The notes beneath the pieces are model-generated. The model was not told the DNA's origin. It made no database searches and saw only the letters and a list, made by a program, of their open reading frames with translations. A stretch of DNA of 64,000 bases from Clostridium sp. AM33-3 (GTDB lineage Bacteria > Bacillota > Clostridia > Lachnospirales > Lachnospiraceae). Made by a program: the position numbers and the translations under genes. Positions 1-8,790 of the stretch are shown in pieces (position 1 is the first letter of the stretch; each line of letters opens with the position of its first letter). Where the stretch lies: contig NZ_QUIV01000003.1 in the NCBI RefSeq assembly GCF_003480315.1, positions 116,195-180,194 on the forward strand, written 5' to 3'.

Positions 1-520
1 CCGTTATGTAAACCACATTCAGATTTGAATTGCTCATCTCCCAGATCACGCTCATAGGAAGATGCACCAGCACATAGCCGTAGGTATTGTAATTTCCCGT
101 AATGGGTGCGGAAACACTTAAAACATCATACGGAAAGAGCCCGTAGTAAGTTCCGGTACAATAAGACTTATTGCCTGTCGCCGTCGGATCAAACCCTTCG
201 ATGGCTGTCCCGGCCCGCTTATTCTGTTCGCTGTCCACCACAATGATGCCCTGGCGGTTCACCACCCAGATCTCCGCCCGCACAAACTTGGCCACGGCCT
301 GAAGCTGCGGGTAGACGGAATCCAGATCCTGCTTCTTCCCCTGATACACACTGCTGTAGGCTGACGCGATCAGATTCGCCTCGTCATACATGGCTTCCGC
401 CTGGTTTTTTACCTGATTTTTGTTCATCAGCTGCGCGGATAAGGTCGCAATCGACGCAAAGCCAAGCAAACCGAATACCAGATAGCCCAAGATAAATTTA
501 TAGTAAAGTGAATGCTTCAT
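1..520 (-). CDS. Membrane sensor protein, N-terminal part (probable sensor histidine kinase), cut by window edge
   Basis: The gene starts with ATG at 520 and runs off the left edge, so only 173 residues are visible. An AAGGGG ribosome site lies about 12 bases upstream. Residues 1-7 are followed by a hydrophobic segment at about 8-28 (FILGYLVFGLLGFAS...), then a soluble region with VVNRQGIIVVD and SVSAPITGNYNTYGYVLVHL. This fits the extracytoplasmic sensing domain of a two-component kinase, with a first membrane helix and a PAS/Cache-like fold. The kinase part lies outside the window, so a chemoreceptor or cyclase cannot be excluded. It is separated from the response regulator to the right by a terminator and a candidate promoter, so it is probably the first gene of its own unit. 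Confidence 0.7.
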   Translation of the reverse strand, partial: MKHSLYYKFILGYLVFGLLGFASIATLSAQLMNKNQVKNQAEAMYDEANLIASAYSSVYQGKKQDLDSVYPQLQAVAKFVRAEIWVVNRQGIIVVDSEQNKRAGTAIEGFDPTATGNKSYCTGTYYGLFPYDVLSVSAPITGNYNTYGYVLVHLPMSVIWEMSNSNLNVVYIT

Positions 521-601
521 AGATACATAAAACCCCTTATTCTGTAATGGATGTCCTGATTATATTCATTCTAACACAAAATAAGGCTGAAATAAACAAA
601 C

Positions 602-627
602 AAAAAGCACGCCTGGCAGCGTGCTTT
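602..627 (-). terminator. Rho-independent terminator after the response regulator
   Basis: A perfect 9-bp stem (AAAGCACGC with GCGTGCTTT, 6-base loop) is followed on the minus strand by five T. It closes the operon 780-4253. It also lies between the candidate promoter at 722 and the gene at 520, so a transcript starting at about 715 would end here as a roughly 110-base RNA unless it is read through. Confidence 0.8.
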
Positions 628-700
628 CCGTTTAGGAGTTGAGTTTCTGATTTCACGGGTCAGATGAAACCAGACGAAATGTATAGAATATTCACATGTA

Positions 701-744
701 GTTAGTTGCGGCTAACTGTCATTATATTAGCATATGCTAACTGT
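701..744. promoter_or_regulatory. Two tandem TTAG-N6-CTAACTGT palindromes over a possible promoter
   Basis: GTTAGTTGCGGCTAAC at 701-716 and TTAGCATATGCTAA at 727-740 are inverted repeats. Each is followed by CTGT, and they are 25 bp apart. On the minus strand a TATAAT lies at 722-727, between and touching the two. The motif resembles MarR/SlyA-type sites (TTAGC...GCTAA), but no MarR gene is adjacent. No good -35 box is visible at normal spacing. A regulatory role is inferred from symmetry and position only. Confidence 0.45.
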
Positions 745-779
745 TTTTGCAAGCCCTTTTTTCAAATTTTTTTAATTTT

Positions 780-1541
780 TTATCTGCTGCGGTCCTGGTA
801 TTCAGACGGAGAGATTCCGATCAGCTTCTTAAACTGGGCGCTGAAATAGGCTGTGTCGGAATATCCTACCTGCTCTGCCACTTCGTAAACCTTCACACGG
901 CAATCCTTCAGCAGGGACATGGCTTTTTTCATGCGATACCGCGTTAAATAGCTGGTGAAGGTATAGTCCGTTTCCTTTTTGAACACACGGCTTAAATACC
1001 CTTCGCTGATTTCCAGTTCTCCTGCCACGGTACTGATATTGATATCCTCCCGGAAGTGTTCCCGGATCAGCTGTACAGCCTGCTCTACGTATTTATTCTT
1101 CGTATTTTTCACCGGATTTAACCGGAACACCGGCATATCCTGCTCCTTCGCCGCTTTTGACTCCAGCGCCTCTTCCTGCCCCTGAATACGGCGCACCACA
1201 AGCTCCAGTTCACCGTCTTTGAGCGGCTTCAGCAGATAGTCACTGACACCAAGGCGAAGCGCGCTCTGGGCATACTTGAAGTCGCTGTAGGCCGTCAGGA
1301 TGATAAATTTTGCCTGGCAGCCATTTTCCCGCAGCTTCGCGATCATCTCCACGCCATCCATGCGGGGCATCTTCACATCTGTCACCACAATATCCGGCGA
1401 CAGGCGTTCCACCAAAGCTGCGCCCTCCTCCCCATTGGCCGCTTCTCCCACGACGACACAGCCCAGGGCAGACCAGTCAATGGTCAGGATAATGCCCTTG
1501 CGGGCCATTGTCTCATCTTCCACCACTACTACTCTATTCAT
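780..1541 (-). CDS. AraC-type response regulator (YesN-like)
   Basis: The 253-residue protein has an N-terminal receiver domain (about 1-120) and a C-terminal AraC/XylS double helix-turn-helix (about 150-250, ending YFSAQFKKLIGISPSEYQ). The receiver shows the acidic pair E8/D9, the phosphate-accepting Asp55 in VVTDVKMPRMDG, and the conserved lysine in LLKPLKD. Such proteins activate promoters by binding direct repeats about two helical turns apart. It overlaps the end of the kinase gene at 1534-1541, so the two are translated together. Its likely target is the transporter promoter near 10010, where such a repeat is visible. Confidence 0.93.
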   Translation of the reverse strand: MNRVVVVEDETMARKGIILTIDWSALGCVVVGEAANGEEGAALVERLSPDIVVTDVKMPRMDGVEMIAKLRENGCQAKFIILTAYSDFKYAQSALRLGVSDYLLKPLKDGELELVVRRIQGQEEALESKAAKEQDMPVFRLNPVKNTKNKYVEQAVQLIREHFREDINISTVAGELEISEGYLSRVFKKETDYTFTSYLTRYRMKKAMSLLKDCRVKVYEVAEQVGYSDTAYFSAQFKKLIGISPSEYQDRSR

Positions 1542-3204
1542 GTTCCACTTCCTTCCAAAATGGCAGCCTCAGCGTCACAGTAGTGCCGTCTTCCGCCACT
1601 TCCGCATGCATACCGTACTCCTCTCCATAGTAAATCTTTAAAATCTGGATCACATTGAAAAGGCCCAGATGTCCATCCCGCTTTGCCGGTGCCGGGCTGT
1701 TGATCCAGTCCACCATATCCCGGCTCATGCCGCAGCCATCATCCGTCACGGAAATGCTTAAAGCACCGTCCTTCTGGGCCGCGTAAATACAGATATAGCC
1801 ATTATCACATCCATCCAGGCCATGAATGATGGCATTTTCGACCAGCGGCTGCAGAATCATTTTGGGGATCATGCTTTCTTCCAGAAGATCTGGAATTTCT
1901 GTTTCATAGAGGAACCTTCCGCTGAACCGGATCTTCTGGATGCGGATATAGCTGTCTATGGTATCCAGCTCCTCCCTCAGGGTGATGAATGGCTTGCTGG
2001 AAATGCTTTTTCTTAAGATTACTGCCAGGTTTTCCGCCAGCACCGCAATCTCCGGGATCTGATTGATCTTGGCATTCCACTTAATGGTATCCAGTGTGTT
2101 ATACAAAAAATGCGGATTTAACTGTGTCTGATACAGGCGCAGGGTCGTCTCATTTAAATCCTTCTGCTGCTGCACCTTCTCCTCCAGGTATGTTTTCAGA
2201 TCACGTACCATACCGTTAAAGCTGTCTGTCAGCCTTCCCAGTTCATCGGTACGGGTACTGTTGACACGGATGTTTAAATCTCCTGCCTTAACCTTTTCCA
2301 TGGCCTTATCCAGCTGGCTGACCGGCTTTACAATATTCCGGGTCAGCGCGCCGGAGATCATCATGGACAGGACCAGGCTCAGCAGGGACATGGCCAGGAC
2401 CACCGTTCCCATCGTCTGCATGGCCGGGGAACTGATGGGCGCCTGACGGCACAGGATCACATAAAACCCACGCTCCGGTTCCTGCATCCACAAATACTGT
2501 GTGTCTTCCTCCTCATTCATGTTGGTCTCATCATAGTCTGATCTGGAACAGTACAGAAGCCGCTTATGGGAATCCAGAAGCCAGATGGTATCTGTCTGGG
2601 AATAGAAGCCGCTGAAAACATTATCAAAATTTTCCCGGGTAAAATCCAGCACCAGATATCCGGTCCTGGCTCCGCCGGGATTTTCTATCGCGTAAGCCCC
2701 CTGCATCAGCACACGGTCATCATTCAGTGTCAGGTATGGATCTGTGCGGTACCAGGTCATGCCCGCCTGTCCGGATGCTTTCTTTAAAATACCCCAATAC
2801 ACAGGCAGAGAATCTGCCCGCGACAGTGTATCCGTGGTAAACCGCAGCTTTCCGCCCACATCGTACACACTGATCTGGGCATGTCCGTAGATTTCCTGCG
2901 AAGCCTGATATAAAGAAACGTACATGCCCCGCTGCATTTCTATCGTAGTGGTATCGATCATATAGCGGGACACGGTACCGTTCCTTGTAAGTTCCCGGCA
3001 CGCTTCCTCACAGTCATCCAGAAGCGCTGCAAAACGGCTGCGGATCTCCGTAATCTGCCGGTTCGCCTCCTGCTCACTCTGGCGGTTCAGGGAAGCTGTA
3101 AACAGCCGCACCATGACCACGCTGGTTAACAGAAGCGGAACCAGTGTTACCAGAAAGCAGGCCAGAAAAACCTGGTCCCGGAACGAAAGGGTTTTATGCT
3201 TCAT
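1534..3204 (-). CDS. YesM-type sensor histidine kinase
   Basis: The membrane kinase has 556 residues: a first helix at about 10-33, a large outside sensor domain, a second helix at about 265-290, a HAMP linker, then a His_kinase block with QLNPHFLYNTLD (phosphorylated His in NPHF) and an ATPase domain with PLVENAIIHG, DDGCGM and GHLGLFNV. I place the start at ATG 3204 because GGGAGG precedes it and it overlaps the stop of the binding-protein gene in an ATGA. It partners the response regulator. The upstream lipoprotein probably presents the ligand to its outside domain, as PgtC does for PgtB in Salmonella. Confidence 0.92.
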   Translation of the reverse strand: MKHKTLSFRDQVFLACFLVTLVPLLLTSVVMVRLFTASLNRQSEQEANRQITEIRSRFAALLDDCEEACRELTRNGTVSRYMIDTTTIEMQRGMYVSLYQASQEIYGHAQISVYDVGGKLRFTTDTLSRADSLPVYWGILKKASGQAGMTWYRTDPYLTLNDDRVLMQGAYAIENPGGARTGYLVLDFTRENFDNVFSGFYSQTDTIWLLDSHKRLLYCSRSDYDETNMNEEEDTQYLWMQEPERGFYVILCRQAPISSPAMQTMGTVVLAMSLLSLVLSMMISGALTRNIVKPVSQLDKAMEKVKAGDLNIRVNSTRTDELGRLTDSFNGMVRDLKTYLEEKVQQQKDLNETTLRLYQTQLNPHFLYNTLDTIKWNAKINQIPEIAVLAENLAVILRKSISSKPFITLREELDTIDSYIRIQKIRFSGRFLYETEIPDLLEESMIPKMILQPLVENAIIHGLDGCDNGYICIYAAQKDGALSISVTDDGCGMSRDMVDWINSPAPAKRDGHLGLFNVIQILKIYYGEEYGMHAEVAEDGTTVTLRLPFWKEVEHE

Positions 3205-4253
3205 GCTCCGCCCTCCCTTCCGTCTGCCTGCTGCCACAACATGTCTGCCTGCTGTTTTGCTTCCGAAAGCTCAGCCTTTCCTGCCTCCGGAAGCGGCAGC
3301 TTTTCCATCGGATCCATGCCTTTTTCCGCAGCTGTGTCCGTCCGCACGGAACGGCGGTTCCGGCTCACTGCCATGATCTTCTGCGCGTCACGGCTGACCG
3401 TAAAATCCAGAAAGGCCAGGGCTTCTTCTTTATGGCTGCTTCCGGCGCGGACTGCCGTACCGTCCAGCACTATCGCAGTTCCCTCCTCAGGATAAATATA
3501 ATCCACATCGGCTCCGCCGCTGCGAAGCGTCTGAGCCGCCGCCTCCGTGGTCACACCAACCGAATAACGCCCGTCCAGGATCCCCTCATTGACCTGCTCC
3601 ACGCTTTTTAAGACCTCATAATTCAGATTTTCCGCCAGTTTTCCAATATAATCCTCACCGCTCTGACTGCCAAGCATGGCTGCCGCAAGTGCCAGGGCAG
3701 AAACATCAGACTGCTCCGGATCCGCAAAGGCCACACGCCCCTGCCACCGGGGCTCCAGCAAACTCTCCCAGCCCACCGGAAGCTCCCTGTAGGTCACCAC
3801 ATTGGTGTTGTACATGATTACCAGCGGCAATACTGAAAAACCGGTCCAGAAATGGTCCGGTGACACATACCGGCTGTCCAGCATTTTGGCCTCACTGCTC
3901 TCACAGGGAAACCACAGCTCTTTATATTCATCCAGAAGTTCTGTGTTCACGCCAAAGGCCAGATCCCATTCTGCCGGCTGATCCGGTCCGCGCTTTCCAT
4001 CTCCGTTTCGCTCTGTCTGTTCCTGCGCAAGCCAGGTCCGGATCTCTTCCGATGTTCCCGCCTGCACTTCAACTATCAGACCGGTACGCTCTTCAAATTC
4101 CTTTACCACCGGCTCATAAACCGGAAGCTCCAGATCCGTACAGACCACCAGATCTGCCTGCCGCGTAAGCGGCGGCTCCGTCCTGCGCCCGCAGCCGGAA
4201 ATAAAGACTGCCAAAACGAACAACGCCGTTTTTCTAAAGTTTCTGCTTTTCAT
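3201..4253 (-). CDS. Orphan extracellular solute-binding lipoprotein of the sensor system (Fbp/Afu/PgtC-like)
   Basis: The 350-residue protein has a lipoprotein signal (MKSRNFRKTALFVLAVFISGC, lipid Cys in ISGC) and a binding-protein fold: an ADLVVCTD start strand, a VIMYNTNVV hinge and a GWESLLEPRWQGRVAFADP segment typical of the ferric-ion/phosphonate/hexose-phosphate class. I chose ATG 4253 because GAGGGG lies nine bases before it and the signal peptide begins there. An in-frame ATG at 4334 adds 27 residues of unlikely sequence. It has no permease of its own and is coupled by ATGA to the kinase, so a sensing role is more likely than transport. Confidence 0.88.
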   Translation of the reverse strand: MKSRNFRKTALFVLAVFISGCGRRTEPPLTRQADLVVCTDLELPVYEPVVKEFEERTGLIVEVQAGTSEEIRTWLAQEQTERNGDGKRGPDQPAEWDLAFGVNTELLDEYKELWFPCESSEAKMLDSRYVSPDHFWTGFSVLPLVIMYNTNVVTYRELPVGWESLLEPRWQGRVAFADPEQSDVSALALAAAMLGSQSGEDYIGKLAENLNYEVLKSVEQVNEGILDGRYSVGVTTEAAAQTLRSGGADVDYIYPEEGTAIVLDGTAVRAGSSHKEEALAFLDFTVSRDAQKIMAVSRNRRSVRTDTAAEKGMDPMEKLPLPEAGKAELSEAKQQADMLWQQADGREGGA

Positions 4254-4341
4254 CCAGTCATTCCCCTCAAAATTCAGCCATTTCAAAACAAAAAATCCCC
4301 GTTCTCCGGACTTCTGCCATTTTCGTGACTTCATGGATTTC

Positions 4342-4361
4342 CCGTATCTTCACTGATACGG
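4342..4361 (-). other. Leader hairpin before the sensor operon
   Basis: CCGTATC and GATACGG form a 7-bp stem with a six-base loop. It sits just downstream of the extended -10 box at 4374, so it would be at the very 5' end of the mRNA. It has no T run and may stabilise the transcript. Confidence 0.4.
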
Positions 4362-4373
4362 CCTTATCACTAT

Positions 4374-4382
4374 ATTATAGCA
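4374..4382 (-). promoter_or_regulatory. Extended -10 promoter of the sensor operon
   Basis: On the minus strand the sequence reads TGCTATAAT, a full extended -10 box, starting about 120 bases before ATG 4253. No strong -35 is needed for this class. It would drive the binding protein, kinase and regulator independently of the phosphoglucomutase gene to the right. Confidence 0.6.
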
Positions 4383-4416
4383 GAAATCCCGGAAAAACGG
4401 AGATTTTGCAGGACAT

Positions 4417-5856
4417 TTACAGTCCCAAAAACTTCTCAAATACTTCACAGAGCAGCACAGCCTCATGCTCCGTCTGCATCTCGCAGAAGATGCGAAGCAG
4501 CGGTTCCGTTCCGGAAAACCGGGCGCTGACCCAGCCTCCATTTTTTAAGTAAACCTTGCAGCCGTCCATGTAGGAAACATGATCAATCTCAAATGGGATC
4601 TCCGGCAATGCCTGGTCCATCATCAGGGTCTTGTGGATGCGTTCCTTTTCCTCTGCCGTGAAACGGTACGCGCGCTCTTCCATGTGGATCTCGCCGTACT
4701 CCTTGCGGATGTCCTCAGCAATCTCAGAAAGCTTCTTGCCGCTGACTGCCATCATCTCCACCAGAAGGGAAGCCGCGTAAATACCATCCTTGCCATGGAT
4801 ATGGCCCTTTACTGTCAGACCGCCGGAGGATTCGCCGCCAATGATAGCATCGGTCTCCTGCATCTTTGCGGAAATATACTTAAAGCCCACCGGCACCTCA
4901 TAGCATTTCTGGCCGAAGCTCTCTGCCACCTTGTCCAGCACATGGGTAGTAGACAGGTTGCGCACCGCCGGGCCGCGCCAGCCGCGGTATTTCAGCAGAT
5001 AATAATACAGCATGACCAGAATGGTATTTGCGTGAAGGTAATGTCCCTTATCATCAATCACACCCAAACGGTCCGCATCACCATCGGTGGCAATACCGAT
5101 GTCACAGTATCGGTCCAGCACATAATTCTGGAGGCTGCGCAGCGTGCTTTCTGTCGGAGCCGGCATCTTGCCGCCAAACAGCGTATCATGCTGGGAATTG
5201 ATAGTCTCAACAGTGCAGCGGGCAATGGAAAGGATCGTACAGAGCGCCGTCAGGCTCACACCGTACATCGGATCAATGGCAATACGCAGGTCGCGCTCCC
5301 GGATGGCATCCAGATTGATAAGGGAAATGATGTTGTCCAGATACTCATTCATCGGGTTCATCTCCACCACCCGGCCGCTCTTCACCAGTTCCTGGTATGC
5401 ATGCGGCGGCATCTGTCCGTTCTCCTCCGGATCCGGCACGTAGAGTTTCTCTGCCTGCTCCAGATATTTCTCAATATCTGCTGTCTGATGTTCGTCTGCG
5501 TCGCGGCCGCCTCTTGTGAATACCTTGATACCGTTGTAGATAGCCGGATTGTGACTGGCTGTTACCATCATGCCATAGCTGAGATCATGCTTCATCACAT
5601 AGAACATGATGAGCGGGGTCGGGGAACTGCGGTCCACAAACAGCACCCTGATTCCCTGCTGCCCCAATATTTCACAGGACCAGATAACAGCCTCTTTGGA
5701 AAGGAAACGCCGGTCATAACCGATCACCACCGGCTTGTCCTCCACATGCTCTGCCTTGATTTTCAAAGACATGGCCAGTGCAAGCTTCTGAATGTTTTCT
5801 TTCGTAAACTCTTCGCCAATGATGGCTCTCCAGCCACCAGTGCCAAATTTTATCAT
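4417..5856 (-). CDS. Phosphoglucomutase/phosphomannomutase family protein
   Basis: The 479-residue protein is full length for the alpha-D-phosphohexomutase family. Visible motifs are FGTGGWR at the N-terminus, the phosphoserine loop TASHNP (Ser about 101), the metal loop DGDADR, the sugar-binding GGESSGG and the phosphate-binding SGTEP near the C-terminus. These enzymes move phosphate between C1 and C6 of glucose or mannose. ATG 5856 is favoured over a GTG two codons earlier because AGAGAGG lies seven bases before it. The gene sits between the sensor operon and the transporter, which suggests the imported substrate is a hexose phosphate, although a general role in envelope sugar synthesis is also possible. 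Confidence 0.9.
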   Translation of the reverse strand: MIKFGTGGWRAIIGEEFTKENIQKLALAMSLKIKAEHVEDKPVVIGYDRRFLSKEAVIWSCEILGQQGIRVLFVDRSSPTPLIMFYVMKHDLSYGMMVTASHNPAIYNGIKVFTRGGRDADEHQTADIEKYLEQAEKLYVPDPEENGQMPPHAYQELVKSGRVVEMNPMNEYLDNIISLINLDAIRERDLRIAIDPMYGVSLTALCTILSIARCTVETINSQHDTLFGGKMPAPTESTLRSLQNYVLDRYCDIGIATDGDADRLGVIDDKGHYLHANTILVMLYYYLLKYRGWRGPAVRNLSTTHVLDKVAESFGQKCYEVPVGFKYISAKMQETDAIIGGESSGGLTVKGHIHGKDGIYAASLLVEMMAVSGKKLSEIAEDIRKEYGEIHMEERAYRFTAEEKERIHKTLMMDQALPEIPFEIDHVSYMDGCKVYLKNGGWVSARFSGTEPLLRIFCEMQTEHEAVLLCEVFEKFLGL

Positions 5857-5925
5857 AACCACACCTCTCTTTTATAAGAGCTCCGGCGGCCTCTCAGACC
5901 GCCGAACGCTGTAGCTGTTTCCGGA

Positions 5926-7578
5926 TCAGACAACCGATACCCTGCCCTTGCTGACTTTCAGGAAAATCAGCAGGGAAATCACAGTGCTGACCGTCAGGAT
6001 GGAGGCCAGCGCTGCCGCGGTACCGAAGCTGTTTCGTACCACCTCCGTGTAGATCGCAACAGAAATCGTGCTGGTCTTGCCGCCATACAGCATAACGCTG
6101 GAGGACAGCTCATTGATACAGGTGATCCAGCTTAAGATCGCGCCGGAGAGAACTCCCGGTGCCATCAGTCTGGCAGTCACATTTACAAAGGTCTTCATCG
6201 GGGATACACCCAGGCTGATGGAAGCCTCTTCCACGCTCACATCCATCTGCTGCAGGAATGCACTGCCGGAACGGACGGTATAAGGCAGCTTGCGGACAAT
6301 AAACGCAATGATCATGATCATAGCGGTACCGGTCAAGATCACCGGCTGTTTGTTGAAGGCAACGATCAGGCTGATACCGAGGACAGCGCCCGGAATGACA
6401 AACGGGAACATGATCAGAAGATCCATGAGCTGGCCAGCCAGCCCTTTCTGGCGCACGACGATGTAAGAGATCAGCATGCCCAGGATGATAATGAACACGA
6501 TCGCGATCGAGGAGAATACGAAGGTGTTGCGGATATTGGTCCACAGACGGTTGAAGATCGTTGCATAGCTGTCCAGACTGAAGCCCTTCTGGAATCCGGT
6601 AAAATCACATTTGATAAAGCTGCTGACGATCACCACGATCTGCGGCATAATACCGATCAGAGTAACGAGCAGTACCGGCAGGGTAACCAGGAAACGCTTT
6701 CCACCGTGAAGAACTTCTTCCTTCGGCGGGCGCATGGCAGTCATCACATAGTTTTTGCGGCTCACGAAATATTTCTGAACCAGAAGAACAGTGGTGGAGC
6801 AGAGTACTACCACAACAGAAAGGGCACTTGCCAGATGGGCATTTCCTCCGATCTCACTCATGTACTCATTGTATACAAGAACCGGAAGAACCATATAGCC
6901 CTCGCCGATCAGCATCGGGGTGCCGAAGTCTGCCAGGCTGGTCATGAATACCATGATCGCGCCTGCCGCGATGGACGGAGCCACAACCGGAAGGGTAATG
7001 GTTAAGAGACGGCGCAGCTTGTTGCTGCCCAGGTTCTCTGCCGCTTCCTCAATGCTGGAGTCAATGCTTCCCATGGCACCTGATGTATACAGATACACGT
7101 ATGGGAAAAGCTTAAACGTAAATACCAGGATGATTCCCAGCTTGCCGTAAATACTCGGCAGATGGATCCCGATATTGGCAAACAGCCTTGTCACAAAACC
7201 TGCACGGCCAAACAGCATGATCCAGCTGTAGGCACCGATGAACGGCGGGCTCATCAGACTCATGATAATAAAAATATGAATGAAGCTCTTGCCAAATACA
7301 TTATAGCGGGACATGATATATGCGATCGGGACTCCTACCAGAAGCGTGGTGCAGGTGGTCACAATCGATACAAACAGGCTTCGTCCCAGCGCCGAATAGT
7401 AATATTTCTTCGTAAAAAACCGGATGTAGTTTTCAAAGGTGAATCCGGCCGTCTTGTTGGAAAAGAAGCTTCGGGTGATCAGGGTGCAAAACGGATAGAT
7501 CAAAAAGATCAGCATAAATCCGATCACTACCACCTTGACCCAGAACCAGAAATCCAGTTTTTTCCGGGATGTTACCAT
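5926..7578 (-). CDS. Fused two-domain ABC permease (FbpB/AfuB class)
   Basis: The 550-residue membrane protein is built of two homologous permease halves (about 1-270 and 290-550) with about six helices each. Each half carries an EAA-type loop (IEEAAENLGSNKLRRLLTITLP and VEEASISLGVSPMKTFVNVT) that contacts the ATPase. Fused permeases are typical of the ferric-ion, 2-aminoethylphosphonate and hexose-phosphate (AfuB) importers. ATG 7578 follows CAGGAGGTGATTTC and overlaps the end of the ATPase gene by seven bases. The last residues are the likely cytoplasmic tail. Confidence 0.92.
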   Translation of the reverse strand: MVTSRKKLDFWFWVKVVVIGFMLIFLIYPFCTLITRSFFSNKTAGFTFENYIRFFTKKYYYSALGRSLFVSIVTTCTTLLVGVPIAYIMSRYNVFGKSFIHIFIIMSLMSPPFIGAYSWIMLFGRAGFVTRLFANIGIHLPSIYGKLGIILVFTFKLFPYVYLYTSGAMGSIDSSIEEAAENLGSNKLRRLLTITLPVVAPSIAAGAIMVFMTSLADFGTPMLIGEGYMVLPVLVYNEYMSEIGGNAHLASALSVVVVLCSTTVLLVQKYFVSRKNYVMTAMRPPKEEVLHGGKRFLVTLPVLLVTLIGIMPQIVVIVSSFIKCDFTGFQKGFSLDSYATIFNRLWTNIRNTFVFSSIAIVFIIILGMLISYIVVRQKGLAGQLMDLLIMFPFVIPGAVLGISLIVAFNKQPVILTGTAMIMIIAFIVRKLPYTVRSGSAFLQQMDVSVEEASISLGVSPMKTFVNVTARLMAPGVLSGAILSWITCINELSSSVMLYGGKTSTISVAIYTEVVRNSFGTAAALASILTVSTVISLLIFLKVSKGRVSVV

Positions 7579-8651
7579 GAAATCACCTCCTGGGTTGCCG
7601 CATCGTATACGCCCACTGCGTTGATGTCAAAGTTGACCTTCACCTGCTCGCCATCCGGGCGCACCATCTGCACATCCTTGGTGTACTCGTTGAGCTGCAG
7701 GGTCTGTCCGTTGTTCAGCTCAATCTCATACTCAATGAAATCGCCCAGGAAGGTGGACATCACGATCCTGCCCGGAAGTCCGTTTTCCTTGTCAAAGAAC
7801 AGCTGCTCCGGTCTTGCGGAAATGATGCCCTTGCCGGTAAATGGCTTTTTTAACTTACAGGTGATGCTGCACTCATCCTTGACATTTAAAACCGCCGCCT
7901 CCGGATTTTTGCCATCCACCTCACACTCCACAAAGTTAGACACGCCGATAAATCCGGCTACAAAGGTGTTTTCCGGTTTCTTGTAAATGGCTTCCGGCGT
8001 TCCCACCTGCATGATATTGCCTTCTTTCATGACGGCAATCCGATCCGAAATAGCCAGTGCTTCCTCCTGGTCATGGGTAACGTAAATGGTAGTAATGCCG
8101 AGTCTTCTCTGCAGCTTCTTGATGGCGGTCCGCATCTGCACGCGGAGCTTCGCGTCCAGGTTGGAAAGCGGCTCATCCATTAAAAGAACGCCCGGCTCAA
8201 TCACAAAGGCTCTGGCCAGTGCCACACGCTGCTGCTGGCCTCCGGAAAGCTCGTTCGGCTTTCGGTCCTTTAACTGGCCGATCTGGACCAGTTCCAGTGC
8301 CTCTTCCACCTTGCCCGGTATCTGATCCTTCGGACATTTCTTTGCTTTCAGTCCGTATGCCACGTTCTCTGCTACCGTCAGATGCGGAAAGATCGCATAA
8401 TTCTGGAATACCATGCCAATATCACGCTTATGCGCTTCCAGATTGTTGATGACCTTGTCATCGAAACAGATCTCACCACCGTCCACGCTGTTAAATCCCG
8501 CGATCATACGAAGCAGGGTGGTCTTTCCACAGCCGGAAGGTCCAAGCAGGGTAAAGAACTCACCCGGCCGGATTTCCAGGTCCACTCCATTTAACGCAGT
8601 GAAATTCCCGTATTTTTTTACGGCTTTTTTTATGATAACTGCATGACTCAT
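7572..8651 (-). CDS. ABC transporter ATP-binding protein (FbpC/AfuC/PotA class)
   Basis: The 359-residue protein has a full ATPase domain: Walker A GPSGCGKTT, Q-loop VFQNYAIFP, signature LSGGQQQR, Walker B LLMDEPLSNLD and switch His in YVTHDQEEA. A C-terminal TOBE-type regulatory domain covers about residues 240-355. I start it at ATG 8651 because GGAGG lies seven bases before that codon, while the ATG at 8657 sits too close. It powers the neighbouring fused permease. Confidence 0.93.
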   Translation of the reverse strand: MSHAVIIKKAVKKYGNFTALNGVDLEIRPGEFFTLLGPSGCGKTTLLRMIAGFNSVDGGEICFDDKVINNLEAHKRDIGMVFQNYAIFPHLTVAENVAYGLKAKKCPKDQIPGKVEEALELVQIGQLKDRKPNELSGGQQQRVALARAFVIEPGVLLMDEPLSNLDAKLRVQMRTAIKKLQRRLGITTIYVTHDQEEALAISDRIAVMKEGNIMQVGTPEAIYKKPENTFVAGFIGVSNFVECEVDGKNPEAAVLNVKDECSITCKLKKPFTGKGIISARPEQLFFDKENGLPGRIVMSTFLGDFIEYEIELNNGQTLQLNEYTKDVQMVRPDGEQVKVNFDINAVGVYDAATQEVISW

Positions 8652-8679
8652 ATTCATTCCTCCATTCCTTCATAACCGA

Positions 8680-8716
8680 AAAGGCTGCCCGCCCGCTTGG
8701 GGCAAGGCAGTCTTTC
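8680..8716 (-). other. Intercistronic hairpin between binding protein and ATPase genes
   Basis: AAGACTGCC pairs with GGGCAGCCTT on the minus strand around a GC-rich loop, followed by CCTTTTCGG. Hairpins after a binding-protein gene commonly let it be made in excess over the membrane parts. The poor T run suggests partial rather than full termination. Confidence 0.5.
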
Positions 8717-8790
8717 CGTTTTCGCTCAGCTGTTTACTTGCTGTATCTCACGATTCAGTGTTTGCATTTTCTTTGCCGGTGTTCTTAAAA

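Noticed and set aside
4579..5877. 432-codon plus-strand frame
   Set aside because: It is the antisense of the phosphoglucomutase gene, whose motifs are clear on the minus strand, and it has no recognisable domain.
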